A stretch of 64,000 bases of DNA, taken from Caldithrix sp. (GTDB lineage Bacteria > Zhuqueibacterota > Zhuqueibacteria > Thermofontimicrobiales > Sulfurfontimicrobiaceae). The number at the start of each line of letters is the position of its first letter. Within the stretch, counting starts at the first letter, position 1. Positions 47,701-55,041 of the stretch are shown piece after piece. The stretch lies in assembly GCA_020722815.1 (NCBI GenBank), contig DYKB01000021.1, positions 29,821 through 93,820 on the forward strand. Reading direction: 5' to 3'. A model generated the notes under the pieces. The model searched no databases and had not been told where the DNA came from. It was given only the letters and a program-made list of their open reading frames with translations. Made by a program: the position numbers and the translations under genes.

Positions 47701-49756
47701 TATTATTCACATAAAAATCAAAATGATGGCCGGCTTCATCCTTTCGAATGATCACCTTTACCTCATCACCTGGCTGTGGTGGGGTCGCTGAAAGCGCATC
47801 AAAAGCCCCAATTTGATCTGTCAACGCGCCATTTTCGATTTTCCATAAATTAATTTTTTGAACAGTATTTCGTCGCCAGGCCAGATAACCATTCGCATTA
47901 GGCGAGGGACTGTCCATCAACAGGGCAAAGCCACCCTGGCCAATTCCTTCCGGATTCGCCGTTTCATCCCATACAACACGTACTTCGATTGGATTTTTTC
48001 TTTTGGTAAAAATCGCGACATGGTTCCAGCTATCATCGGTTGCTGAATTCACCAAAGCCCCGTTTTGAATGATAAAATTGGAATTCGCCGCCCAATCACT
48101 GCCGAGATCTGTTCGATCAAATTCGTCGGTTATACCCAGTGCATTTGATGTGGTGGCAGAAACAATGTTTGAAATTGCAGAACTGTTTCCAACCTCATCA
48201 AAAACCTTGATGGCAAAATAATATTTGGTATTCGACACCAGACCACTGACGGTAAAGCGTTCAGTGGTGCCAGGAGCTGCTGGCCGCAATGAATTAGTTG
48301 CCTGTTCGGCTTGTGGAAAACTTGTTTCCGAAATAACGGTTGTCGAAAATCGGATATCATAACGCGAAGCGTTTCCCGAAGCCCCGTCATCACCGGTAGC
48401 GGTCCAGGTCAAGGGAACGGATCCCGCACCGGGTACACCGACTTCAAGATTGGCGATAGCATCCGGTGCCACTTTATCAGTGCTTTTAAAGAGATTAAAA
48501 TTATCGATTCGGGAAGAATGGCCACCCCGGAGAAAAAGCCCGGCATAATTCGTTGCCGAATTTCCCTTGAGTTTCTTGGAATCCGTGATTTTTCCAATCA
48601 CGCTATTATTTATATAACATTCAAAATGATGCCCCAGACCATCGGTGCTGAAAACAACTTTAAAATTATCGCCAGGGGCCAGGGTTGCACCACCAGCAGC
48701 TTGTTTTTTGACTTCGGAATAGACCGCACCATTTGAAATCGTCCAGAGTTCCAACCCCGCAGAAGTTAAACGAACAAAATAACCATCAGCATTTTTGACG
48801 GGCTTATCAAGCATTCCGGCAACACCAATAAATTGTAAGTCAGCCGCACTGGCAGAACCTGAAATATCGAAACTCAATTGGGTTGGATTCTGAATCCCTT
48901 TATACGTTGCCAGATAATTCCAGCTTTGATCTGAAGTATTAATACCTAATTCATTATCCGTAATCACATAATTGGCCGGTGCATCCCAGACTTCGCTTAA
49001 ATTGGTCCGGTTAAAATTATCTGTGACAATTGGATCGGTGGCATTGATAGCATTCAATATGGCGTTATAATAAGTCTTGGCCATGACCGTATATCCCGCA
49101 TTGCTTGCATGGATTAAATCCAACTGATACATTAATTCAGATGACCAGTTTGGATTGCTCATGAACATTTCAAAGATGCCAGCATAGTAAATTTTATAAC
49201 CCAGATTCAATTTTTCATAATAAAGTGATAGAATCTCATTATTCAGGGCAATTGTGGGGTCATTCATTCCGTCGCGACGGGGGATGACACTGGAGCAAAT
49301 AATTTTTGTGTTCGGATTGTATTCATAGATTATTTCCCACATTTTTTTAATATTGCCAATGATCACATTCGTTGACTTCCCTTCGTAAACATCATTGGTA
49401 CCACCCATTGCAATCACAATGTCGGGTTGATAAGTCGTAAGCCAACCCGGTAAAAAAAGATTCAGCGAATCCACCGTCCAACCCGGATGGCCTTCATGAT
49501 CGGCGGGAAAACCGGTTCCATGCGTCTGACTCCCTACAAATGTAAAATTAACGCCGGCATTGGTTAGCATTGTGGCCAAATCATCACGATAACCGCCAAC
49601 GGGATCAGAACCGGCTGCTGCCAAACCCGAAGTCAATGAATTTCCAAGCGGCATGATCCGCACCTGTGCCCAGGTTTGACCGGCCTGAAAAATTAAAAAT
49701 AGTGCTAAAAGACAAATTAGACTTGTTTTGATTGATAATTTATGACTCCTTCGCAT
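41750..49756 (-). CDS. Giant SGNH esterase / Big-1 repeat surface protein with T9SS tail
   Basis: 2668 residues. Signal peptide (~1-30), SGNH hydrolase (~32-240; nucleophile block GNSLTSG, GGTNDVYEG, block V DLIHASNAGY), LamG-like domain (~250-420), Fn3 (~430-530), second LamG-like domain (~540-720). Then come about thirteen Big-1 (invasin/intimin-type) Ig repeats with the pattern SGNNQxGxVGxxLPxPFxV and DxxGNPVxxxxVxFxVxxGxG. The first of these is split by a CBM-like insert (DYYMWARVNPRG to NAWLDKIIIVD). Two cadherin/Ig-like domains (~2330-2500), a WETSYERDNFGFNIMRS domain and a T9SS domain close it. AGGAGG precedes the ATG. Predicted to stand far off the surface, with an esterase tip and a rod of Ig domains. 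Size alone makes it one of the largest genes here. Confidence 0.85.
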   Translation of the reverse strand: MRRSHKLSIKTSLICLLALFLIFQAGQTWAQVRIMPLGNSLTSGLAAAGSDPVGGYRDDLATMLTNAGVNFTFVGSQTHGTGFPADHEGHPGWTVDSLNLFLPGWLTTYQPDIVIAMGGTNDVYEGKSTNVIIGNIKKMWEIIYEYNPNTKIICSSVIPRRDGMNDPTIALNNEILSLYYEKLNLGYKIYYAGIFEMFMSNPNWSSELMYQLDLIHASNAGYTVMAKTYYNAILNAINATDPIVTDNFNRTNLSEVWDAPANYVITDNELGINTSDQSWNYLATYKGIQNPTQLSFDISGSASAADLQFIGVAGMLDKPVKNADGYFVRLTSAGLELWTISNGAVYSEVKKQAAGGATLAPGDNFKVVFSTDGLGHHFECYINNSVIGKITDSKKLKGNSATNYAGLFLRGGHSSRIDNFNLFKSTDKVAPDAIANLEVGVPGAGSVPLTWTATGDDGASGNASRYDIRFSTTVISETSFPQAEQATNSLRPAAPGTTERFTVSGLVSNTKYYFAIKVFDEVGNSSAISNIVSATTSNALGITDEFDRTDLGSDWAANSNFIIQNGALVNSATDDSWNHVAIFTKRKNPIEVRVVWDETANPEGIGQGGFALLMDSPSPNANGYLAWRRNTVQKINLWKIENGALTDQIGAFDALSATPPQPGDEVKVIIRKDEAGHHFDFYVNNTFEGTASDPAKQFGATGDTYAGVVLHSNLNNAIESFTVVNTVGAPSDLVYVSGNNQEWAVGKQLPEPIVVKVTDADGMPVSGHKIDFVITAGGGSFDKAVATDGYIRMESEDVPLSGMYAEQNTECSGGAFITGGNAEHHTAYAEFKFYIQKEADYYMWARVNPRGNASQNSWYWKIDDSQDYVWNSQPKNQPTWGWCTIGAQGNSSLESKPQYEFWTFHFTVGYHTFTLFNREQNAWLDKIIIVDKINYVPQDKEEYPEYRTDGNGEAKALWTLGTQFGENNNQAEARAIGLKGTPVKFVASALGDVPAKMAYISGNNQSGAGGSRLPDTLTVKVMDEHGNPRKNHPVTFTVTAGGGQMVKTQPVLTNSNGIAADFLILGTEDATTRVEASSTYDGKPLTNSPIKFTATATSMIAHEMKYVKGNNQSGLVTETLTNPLEVQIFDDQNNPIPNHSVRFKVTKGTAKLDTNKTEVVIKSNAGGKASVTVTLGTKVDSTFIEVSATKMGQNLIGSPLIFKIASKPLEANKLIYQSGNNQTGAVSSPLGKPFVVKVADHYDNSITGHSVTFKVTGGGAKIEGQNSKTVLSDGLGLASVTLTIGTNEKELNTCEASGVKGSGAPLEGSPIVFQATPGKVEKVERFSGHSQEGSAGYPLDEPFVAIVKDNYGNPVPNFPLEFKVTKGDGFIGTSRDTIIYTGNDGKASCTYILGYQPGNENKVEVEGYVFGVPLLGNPVLFTAVAYPATELQYQNGISGPKEFKGTAGLPLPDSVKTRVIDSKGRVLKYFPVVYEVKTGGGKVNEKDRVSVLTNAKGFAAVSWQLGPTPGSKNNTMDATATFKAQPLTHSPRTFTASADKGNPTFMITEGDSQSVVVGSVLENPIKVKITDPAGNPIVGHPVSFKIIQGSGKLNDAFTETPSPLYTDGSGIVQIRWRVGVEKGWKNTLLITSKFNDKHLTNSPDTLWANGLTIAATKLVRVGNERINGSVGIALSQPFQVKITDKYNNGTAGISAKFEIMEGGGTLFTAAGDTDTVVSPVSDADGNCGATLILGPKVGVDNVVKVTAFNGDLQLEGSPMYFYSKGTPGPVDIDVSQIMSTPQIAAVGEVVNITVRLTDAFGNPPTDKYWVTLSGEGDGLQIVKDPVEQSNESGEAYGQVKSLKSGIKKIYATILGTGGKRKLTNPGTVRFIPLVAHHLGNKLNDNQTGNVGAALPEPIGITVLDQYENPVPNTNVTFKAGDGCDIYEHQPVLSDSNGQAFSHLILGANPGSYTASVSADGISGSKSFTAQAVYGKAAQIQIHSGNEQIGVAGTEMSDPLMVKVIDSFGRPVYNHIVRFYVKYGKGSFKGKVEERVPSDALGLAAAYYTLDPEIGTNIIYAESPELVASTGQFVAFRADGRVGVAKVLKRQSPEEVQASVLGSVNLTVRTTDNYDNGVGDIPVFFKIISGDGTIEQAQPVVSNSDGYAVSKVKVGNKIGPVEVEVSSEGLVNSPLKFTVNVSSANATSMEIAGGNNQQGTVGRQLPFPFEVLVKDQFGNPVKNVSIGWTAIEGSGTISASTLSGEDGIARNYLKLGPNLGSNKVYALNNALGSPLTFSAEGVTNKFPLIEAIEDLVVNEAQPINFTVKAADGDGDPIAYGVRKNTLPQGAKFDSVGNQQFSWTPGYTQAGDYVLWFIVKDGRSGIGAEEVKITVKNLNRPPQLRAYYPDKTELSSDRLKGEQIGFTVSVQDPDPDDELTYNWFLKNMNLKDPDSILVSTNSEYIFKPREHAIGPYHISVIVTDGTDRVRLAWKISNKDAVELSLFSGTVVENQYVELKWETSYERDNFGFNIMRSMTRNGDYTRLNRSPIPANELMQYQFIDKNIIAGLNYYYRLEDIEYSGRRTIHEPIEVQVDRPKDFELMQNYPNPFNPITRIQFQLPEPATVTITIYNLRGQKVRTLVNEKKFAGYHYAIWDGRDQVGQEVASGIYFYHFQSEKYRQVRRMVFLK

Positions 49757-50286
49757 GCAAAAATCCTCCTCAAGTCGATTTATTTGAGAAATTTGGAAAA
49801 AGATATCTTATCGTCAGCATTCAAGTGTATTTATTTCAAAGATTTTTCCGGCTGCTGGTTCATAAGCCAGCGCGGAAAATAATTTTAATTTATATCGTGA
49901 CGATTCATCTCCTGCTTCATATTGGCTGTCGCTAAAAATGGTGATTGATATTAACATCCTAAAAAAATAGCGCTTAGTTATTAAAAAATAACGAAATACA
50001 AAAACTGATAGATATATTTGCAAAATTTATACCAAATTGCAGGCTTTCAAAATGTTCAAAATTTTATTGAACTTAGCAATTAATTTGTTAACCGGTTTTA
50101 ATTCATCATGAAGAAATTTAATAATTTTGTTTTAAATTGATACATAAAATGTTGATGAGTTCGGTCAAAACCTGTGGCACGGCATAAACAGGCCGGTATT
50201 GAACATCATCCTCGGGATGCGTATTACAAAGGTTAACATTAATATCGTCGCGTTTGAAAATTGATTCTTCAATCCCGTGAATATTT
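49757..50286. other. Intergenic stretch upstream of the giant SGNH gene
   Basis: Holds the ribosome site of the giant gene and, ~90-125 bases upstream of its ATG, an interrupted hairpin (49843-49880: TTTTTCCG and GCTGG pairing with CCAGC and CGGAAAA around TTCATAAG). It does not match a c-di-GMP or other riboswitch I know. The rest is AT-rich with no promoter I would defend. A doubtful small frame (50118-50300) overlaps its end. Confidence 0.45.
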
Positions 50287-50300
50287 TTATGGTATGACAA
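50118..50300 (-). CDS. Doubtful 60-codon frame after the GH39-like gene
   Basis: A TTG-started frame overlapping the last 14 bases of the glycosidase gene. The product (starting MSYHKNIHGIEESIFKRDDI, with VYAVPQVLTELINILCINLK) matches nothing I recognise. It has no ribosome site of its own, and could be translated only by coupling. Equally likely to be chance. Confidence 0.2.
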   Translation of the reverse strand: MSYHKNIHGIEESIFKRDDINVNLCNTHPEDDVQYRPVYAVPQVLTELINILCINLKQNY

Positions 50301-52839
50301 CTCGGATATTTATAGGCGCCGACGGTGGTGAATCGCCAGAATTTATTGTTGTTATTTCAATTCCTGATATTTTGGGTTTATTAATACTGGCACTAAATTC
50401 AATATCCAGGCGACCGTCCGCGACGATGATATCTGAGTAAGTATAAATCAGTGCCGCATCATGCCCGGCTTGCTGAAAAATATCGAGGTTGCTCAATTTA
50501 TGTTGACCTTCGATAGTCACACTCATCACCCGCTTATTCGACAGTTCAAAATAAATTTCTGCCAGATGCAATTTTACCTGATAAATACCATTGGGAAGTT
50601 CAAACCGATAAGCTTGCATATCATTGCGCTCACTTTGATAAATGGGATCATCCAGGGTATTATTAATAGCATCGGTCGTTGCATAAGTAGCGCCGCCGAC
50701 ATAACCCAACCCACCTCCTTCATATCGCCGATCAGCTATCCAGGGCAAACCGTTGGTGGCAGTATAATCTCCACCACCAGCATTAATTCGAATTTCCGAC
50801 AACGATGATGCTTCGCCAACCTGCATGGTGACCATTATTTCCTGATTTCCACCATTTGAAGTAATCGTTATCTTCCCCTGATAAAATCCATCTTTTAATC
50901 CGGTTCGATTTACCCGTACGGTTAGATTGGTGGTACTACTTTGATTGAGGGTTCCACCTGTCGGTGCAACGAGACTTAACCAGGCTGCTTCCGGATTCTT
51001 CGCTGCCGACCAGGTGAGTGCGGCCGTTCCATCATTATTAATTGGAAGGATTAATTCATCCAGCGTATTGCTGAATTTCAATAAATTATTCGGAATTGAC
51101 AGATGTGGGGCGGGACCGGTGCTTTCAATGATAATTAGTGTTGCCGAGTTCGTTTGAATTGAAAGATTTTCGGTAAACTGGCCATTGGAAATAACAATAT
51201 CTTTTTCGGTGACTTTTTCCAGATCATCATGCGCATCGAGAGTGGCGTAATTTGTCGTGCGATTATTTAAATAGTGATAGGCACACACCTCGCTATGGTG
51301 CTGATCCAACACAAATTTACGATATTTGGCATTCTGGAAGGGAATGTTGGTGACTTTCAAATTGGCCGCATGGGTTGCCGGCGTCAATGTTTTAAAAGTT
51401 CCATAAGGTTTGGCTGGGCTGTTACCATCGTCTATTTTATTATAGGTCAGCCGATCTTTTTGATCGAAATGATAAACCAATAATTCAATGGATTGGCTGC
51501 CGGTTCGGGTTGCAATGCAACGAACCTGTTCCAGCGAGAAATCGCGACTATCATTTATATCCAGACACCCGGCAGGAAAATCACACCCTTCAACCGGCAG
51601 CCGCTCGTCACTTAAATAACTGAACATTTCATAGATATTAAAAATAGGTGTTTTCAGGATTTGATCAGAATTCCAATCCTCATCGTCATCTGGATACGCC
51701 ATAATTGAACGTAATCCAAATGGCCGGATATCCCCGCAATATAAAATAGACTCGGGCAAATATAATTCACCATTTATATCGGCGACTTCCAGAAAGATAT
51801 CAGCCATCGTCAACAGCCAGATCGCGGCAAATCGATCCTGAGTAAAGGGTACTCCAAACATATTCCAGTCAGGGGCACATTCGGTAATGAAAATTTTCTT
51901 TTTAGCAGCTTCCGTTGCGCCATAAATCGCCACAACATCCTTAGCCATTTTCCAGGCTTCTCGACAGATATAGCGCGGATTGGTACTATAGGCATGTGTT
52001 GAAAAATAGCTTGCCGGGCTACCGGTTTGACCATTATAATAATTTTTGCCACTTTTGGTATGGGTTACAAACTGCCTGGAATAGGTCATAACGGCGGTAT
52101 TATCTGGCCCACCAATTCGCAATTGATTATCCAGCTCGCGCATCGGCGTGGTCCCATAATCAAATAATTTTATAAAACCATCATAACCATATTTATGAAA
52201 GTCCCAGAATTCCAGATGATTGGGCTCATTCCAGATGCCCCAATACCACTTTCGGGTTTCTGCCGTCCCATAACGACTGATAAAGTGCTGTGTAATCGTT
52301 TTAACCACCTGACTCCATTCCTGATAATCTTTAGGGGGCGAAATGATAGCTTCGCTGAAACTGCCAATCGCATTTGGATCCAGGGCCATACAATGTGGCA
52401 TGTGGCAGAATTCAACCATGGGTATTAAATTCGCATTATTAACAATTTCATCAAATACCTGATCGAGCCGGGTAAAATTAAAGCCACCAGTTGAACTATA
52501 TCTTTTCGTATCATACGGATGCCCCGCTTTTTTTTCACTATAATAAACCAGCTTATCGGGATCATTCGGATCATTGCGATAGGAGAGCAGATTTAATGTC
52601 CGCCAGTATTTCACTAATTGACGTTTGTGAGCACTGTTTTTCATCAGCTGATGAATTTTTCGGTAAGCGACACTCTGTTCGGCATAAAATTCATTATGGC
52701 TGTAGCCACCATAAAAATTACGTAATTTGATTTTTCTGGCCGGGGCCGCCGCATTAATAGTAATATCTGCAAAACTTGGTTGATATAACATCAGAATTAG
52801 CGAAGAAAGCCAGAAGACTATCGTGTATATTTTTCTCAT
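50287..52839 (-). CDS. GH39-like glycosidase with BACON and malectin domains
   Basis: An 850-residue exported enzyme (signal peptide 1-24). A TIM barrel of the GH39 kind (beta-xylosidase / alpha-L-iduronidase clan A) spans ~40-440. The acid/base Glu205 lies in WYWGIWNEPNHLEFWDF and the nucleophile Glu320 in KKIFITECAPDW; the 115-residue spacing agrees with GH39. A beta domain follows (~440-580), then a BACON-like Ig domain (~590-682; LTWSAAKNPEAAWLSLVAP) and a malectin/CBM57-like domain (~690-825; INAGGGDYTATNGLPWIADR, YQVKLHLAEIYFE). It ends abruptly in a Pro-rich stub (SPPSAPINIRVVIP) that looks like the first strand of an Fn3 domain, and it lacks a T9SS tail, so a C-terminal part may have been lost. 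Substrate is uncertain. Confidence 0.82.
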   Translation of the reverse strand: MRKIYTIVFWLSSLILMLYQPSFADITINAAAPARKIKLRNFYGGYSHNEFYAEQSVAYRKIHQLMKNSAHKRQLVKYWRTLNLLSYRNDPNDPDKLVYYSEKKAGHPYDTKRYSSTGGFNFTRLDQVFDEIVNNANLIPMVEFCHMPHCMALDPNAIGSFSEAIISPPKDYQEWSQVVKTITQHFISRYGTAETRKWYWGIWNEPNHLEFWDFHKYGYDGFIKLFDYGTTPMRELDNQLRIGGPDNTAVMTYSRQFVTHTKSGKNYYNGQTGSPASYFSTHAYSTNPRYICREAWKMAKDVVAIYGATEAAKKKIFITECAPDWNMFGVPFTQDRFAAIWLLTMADIFLEVADINGELYLPESILYCGDIRPFGLRSIMAYPDDDEDWNSDQILKTPIFNIYEMFSYLSDERLPVEGCDFPAGCLDINDSRDFSLEQVRCIATRTGSQSIELLVYHFDQKDRLTYNKIDDGNSPAKPYGTFKTLTPATHAANLKVTNIPFQNAKYRKFVLDQHHSEVCAYHYLNNRTTNYATLDAHDDLEKVTEKDIVISNGQFTENLSIQTNSATLIIIESTGPAPHLSIPNNLLKFSNTLDELILPINNDGTAALTWSAAKNPEAAWLSLVAPTGGTLNQSSTTNLTVRVNRTGLKDGFYQGKITITSNGGNQEIMVTMQVGEASSLSEIRINAGGGDYTATNGLPWIADRRYEGGGLGYVGGATYATTDAINNTLDDPIYQSERNDMQAYRFELPNGIYQVKLHLAEIYFELSNKRVMSVTIEGQHKLSNLDIFQQAGHDAALIYTYSDIIVADGRLDIEFSASINKPKISGIEITTINSGDSPPSAPINIRVVIP

Positions 52840-53883
52840 TTCGTCATCCTTGAAAATTTTTCAGTTATTGGTCCTTATCCTGCTTTTAAAAATTATCCAT
52901 TCTTCCTTGAATGAAAATAAAAGACAAATTCCCTACCGACTACTTTTTGATTAAGCAAAACCTGCCCTCTCCCCAACCCTCTTGATCTTGACCCACATCC
53001 AGGTACAGGACGCGGGGAGATGATGTCAAATTGGAATAGGACGCCTAAAAGTGTCCAATTTTTGGCCTACACACTTTTGAACTCATCCCCCCAACCCCCT
53101 TCTCTTGCGAAGAGAAAGGGAAGAAACCAGCTTTTCCCTCTCACTTTTCAAGTGTGGGGCTAAGGAGTGAACTCAAAAGGTACCAGGGTTGCTCTAATTT
53201 CCCGCCATTTGGGCATCACCCCGTGTCCCGTAGAAGATATGGGACACGCTCAGCCCAAAGGAAGTGGGCGTAGCTATTCCCTCGCCACCCGGGAAAGGGA
53301 TCGCGTGCGGGCTTTGAGCATGGTCTAATAATGAATCATTAAAACAATTTAAAAAAGTGTACAGTATCAAAAAGACGACTTTTGATATTAAAGTATCGAA
53401 ACCGGTATTGGCGATTGCGATGATATTACTTTTCCTGTAATTCAGTTTCATTTTCGTGAGCATTCAATTAATAACCACTTCCAAGTGCATAATTTTAAGG
53501 TTTAGAATTCAGGTTTATTTCAGGTTTGTTGCTCGTGAATTGTAAATCCAGAATAATCGACCTCAAATTAAGTATAAACCACTAAATTTAAACCTGTTAA
53601 TGATAATATAATTTCATTATTAACTCCATTAAAAACAAATACTAATCATTATTGCCACTAAATTTTTTATCGCATCATGTATATCTAAATTGATGAGATA
53701 ATACAGATTTCATACCATTCTATAAATAACGACCTGAAAGTATTTCAAAATACCAATTCTCCCGTAACTTAATCATCTTTCATCAGCATCGATCAATTTT
53801 CATTTTTTCTTGACTTTAGTCAATGAAATTTATCAGAAATTTTGTTAATTTTCTTAAAAATGAATTAAAAAAGGAAGAAGTGA
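52840..53883. other. 1-kb gene-free stretch with hairpins and a regulatory box
   Basis: No convincing gene. The segment ~52960-53330 is unusually C/G-rich and full of small palindromes, e.g. TTCTCTT/AAGAGAA around 53100 and CGTGTCCC/GGGACACG at ~53220-53257. It looks like degraded intergenic repeat sequence; a minus-strand frame through it (53194-53463) has an unnatural tail and is rejected. The remainder is AT-rich and ends in the promoter region of the iron-sulfur gene with a CRP/FNR-type box at 53810. Confidence 0.5.
53810..53823 (+). promoter_or_regulatory. CRP/FNR-type operator upstream of the iron-sulfur gene
   Basis: TTGACTTTAGTCAA is a perfect 5-4-5 dyad (TTGAC-N4-GTCAA), 61 bases before the ATG. 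FNR sites are TTGAT-N4-ATCAA; the G/C variant resembles that described for HcpR, the nitrosative-stress CRP-family regulator. The target gene is FrdX-like, which fits HcpR-type control, but this is inference. Confidence 0.5.
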
Positions 53884-54672
53884 ATGAAACGTAAAATAAT
53901 TCAAATCAATGAAGAATTGTGTAACGGGTGTGGAAATTGCGTTACCGGCTGCTCAGAAGGTGCCCTACAACTGGTAAATGGAAAAGCACATCTGGTTAAA
54001 GAAAATTTTTGTGATGGTTTTGGTGATTGTATTGGCACCTGTCCTACTGGTGCATTGACAATTGAGGAACGCGAGGCGGATAATTTTGATCAGGATGCCG
54101 TAAAAGCGCACCTTTTTGCGACTCAGGGGATTGAAGCGGTCTGGCGGATGGAAGAAGCTCAAAAGCGACACGATGGATTGGTTGCGGAAACTCATCAACA
54201 CGTTGGCTGTCCAGGCGCCATCAGTCGCCTGTTGGAATCACCAGCGATTAATCTGGAAAAAAATATAACGGATACGATTTCAATCCAGTCGGAATTACGC
54301 CAGTGGCCGGTTCATTTCCGATTGATTAATCCACAGGCCCCTTTCTTCAAAAATAAAGAATTGGTTTTGATGAGTCCCTGTGGACCATTGGCGATGGCGG
54401 ATATTCATCGATACTACTTACAGGATCGAAGTGTTATCGTTGGCTGTCCTAAATTAGATGACACCAGTACTTATGTTCCAAAATTAACCACGATTTTAAA
54501 ATTAAATCCCATCCCGAAAATGATTATCGCCCGGATGGAAGTGCCCTGCTGTGGTGGATTAACCCGCATTGCCATGGCGGCGGTTCAGGCTTCCGGACGT
54601 TCGGATTTAGTGCTGGAAGAAAACATTATTGGGACAGATGGGAATATTAAAGATATTCAGGTGATTTCATAG
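53884..54672 (+). CDS. FrdX-like 4Fe-4S ferredoxin-domain protein
   Basis: A 262-residue cytoplasmic iron-sulfur protein. The first cluster motif is complete (Cys13, 16, 19, 23 in CNGCGNCVTGC). The second is CDGFGDCIGTCP, with Phe46 in the place of the second Cys (Cys43, 49, 53 kept). The long C-terminal part carries further paired cysteines (HVGCPGA, SPCGPLA, VGCPKLD, VPCCGGL) and may bind another cluster. Similar ferredoxins sit beside hybrid-cluster protein Hcp in anaerobes and are part of nitrosative-stress regulons; Hcp itself is not in this window. AGGAAG precedes the ATG and a CRP/FNR-type dyad lies upstream. Monocistronic as far as visible. Redox partner unknown. Confidence 0.82.
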   Translation: MKRKIIQINEELCNGCGNCVTGCSEGALQLVNGKAHLVKENFCDGFGDCIGTCPTGALTIEEREADNFDQDAVKAHLFATQGIEAVWRMEEAQKRHDGLVAETHQHVGCPGAISRLLESPAINLEKNITDTISIQSELRQWPVHFRLINPQAPFFKNKELVLMSPCGPLAMADIHRYYLQDRSVIVGCPKLDDTSTYVPKLTTILKLNPIPKMIIARMEVPCCGGLTRIAMAAVQASGRSDLVLEENIIGTDGNIKDIQVIS

Positions 54673-55041
54673 AACCAGGAAATTACTCCTTTTTGAAGTT
54701 CTTTTTCTCAAATTTTTGCTAAAGTACTCTCCTGACCTTCTTCAAAAATGAAGAATTGACGCTATATTTTTTGCCGGGCAGGAGGTGGTTGTCAATCTTT
54801 TTTTCCTGCCCAACTCCTGTTTTCCTGATTTTTTTATAAAATAATTCCGATTTGTCATGCCTTTTGGATTAAAATGTCGGGCACATTCGTTTATATTGAT
54901 ATAAGAACCAGATAAGGGCCAAAGATATCGTATTTCAATTAAGCGTTCTTGTTCCGATTTTTGCTTCCTCAGGTTGAATATCAAATTTTCCCTTTTTTAT
55001 ATAATTTTTTCAAACCATTTATAAAACTCAGGAGGTTTTGT
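54673..55041. other. Intergenic stretch with hairpin and weak promoter
   Basis: An 8-bp stem GGGCAGGA / TCCTGCCC (~54775-54812) with a T-rich loop lies ~100 bases after the ferredoxin stop and may end its transcript. TTGAAT (54974-54979), 18 nt, TATATA (54998-55003) is a weak promoter candidate for the FG-GAP gene. An in-frame upstream extension of that gene to 54949 is rejected because AGGAGG selects 55042. Confidence 0.4.

Noticed and set aside
47024..47791. Plus-strand 255-codon frame
   Set aside because: Antisense to the continuous Big-1/LamG coding of the 2668-residue gene; no recognisable domain.
49843..49880. c-di-GMP (GEMM) riboswitch before the giant adhesin
   Set aside because: A hairpin is present, but the conserved GEMM core bases are not.
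53194..53463. Minus-strand 89-codon frame
   Set aside because: Runs through hairpin-rich degraded repeat; the tail composition (Pro/Gly/Thr-rich, HAIPFPGGEGIATPTSF) comes from the repeat, and there is no ribosome site.
54949..55041. N-terminal extension of the ASPIC/UnbV gene
   Set aside because: The extension lacks a ribosome site and buries the signal peptide; AGGAGG clearly selects the ATG at 55042.
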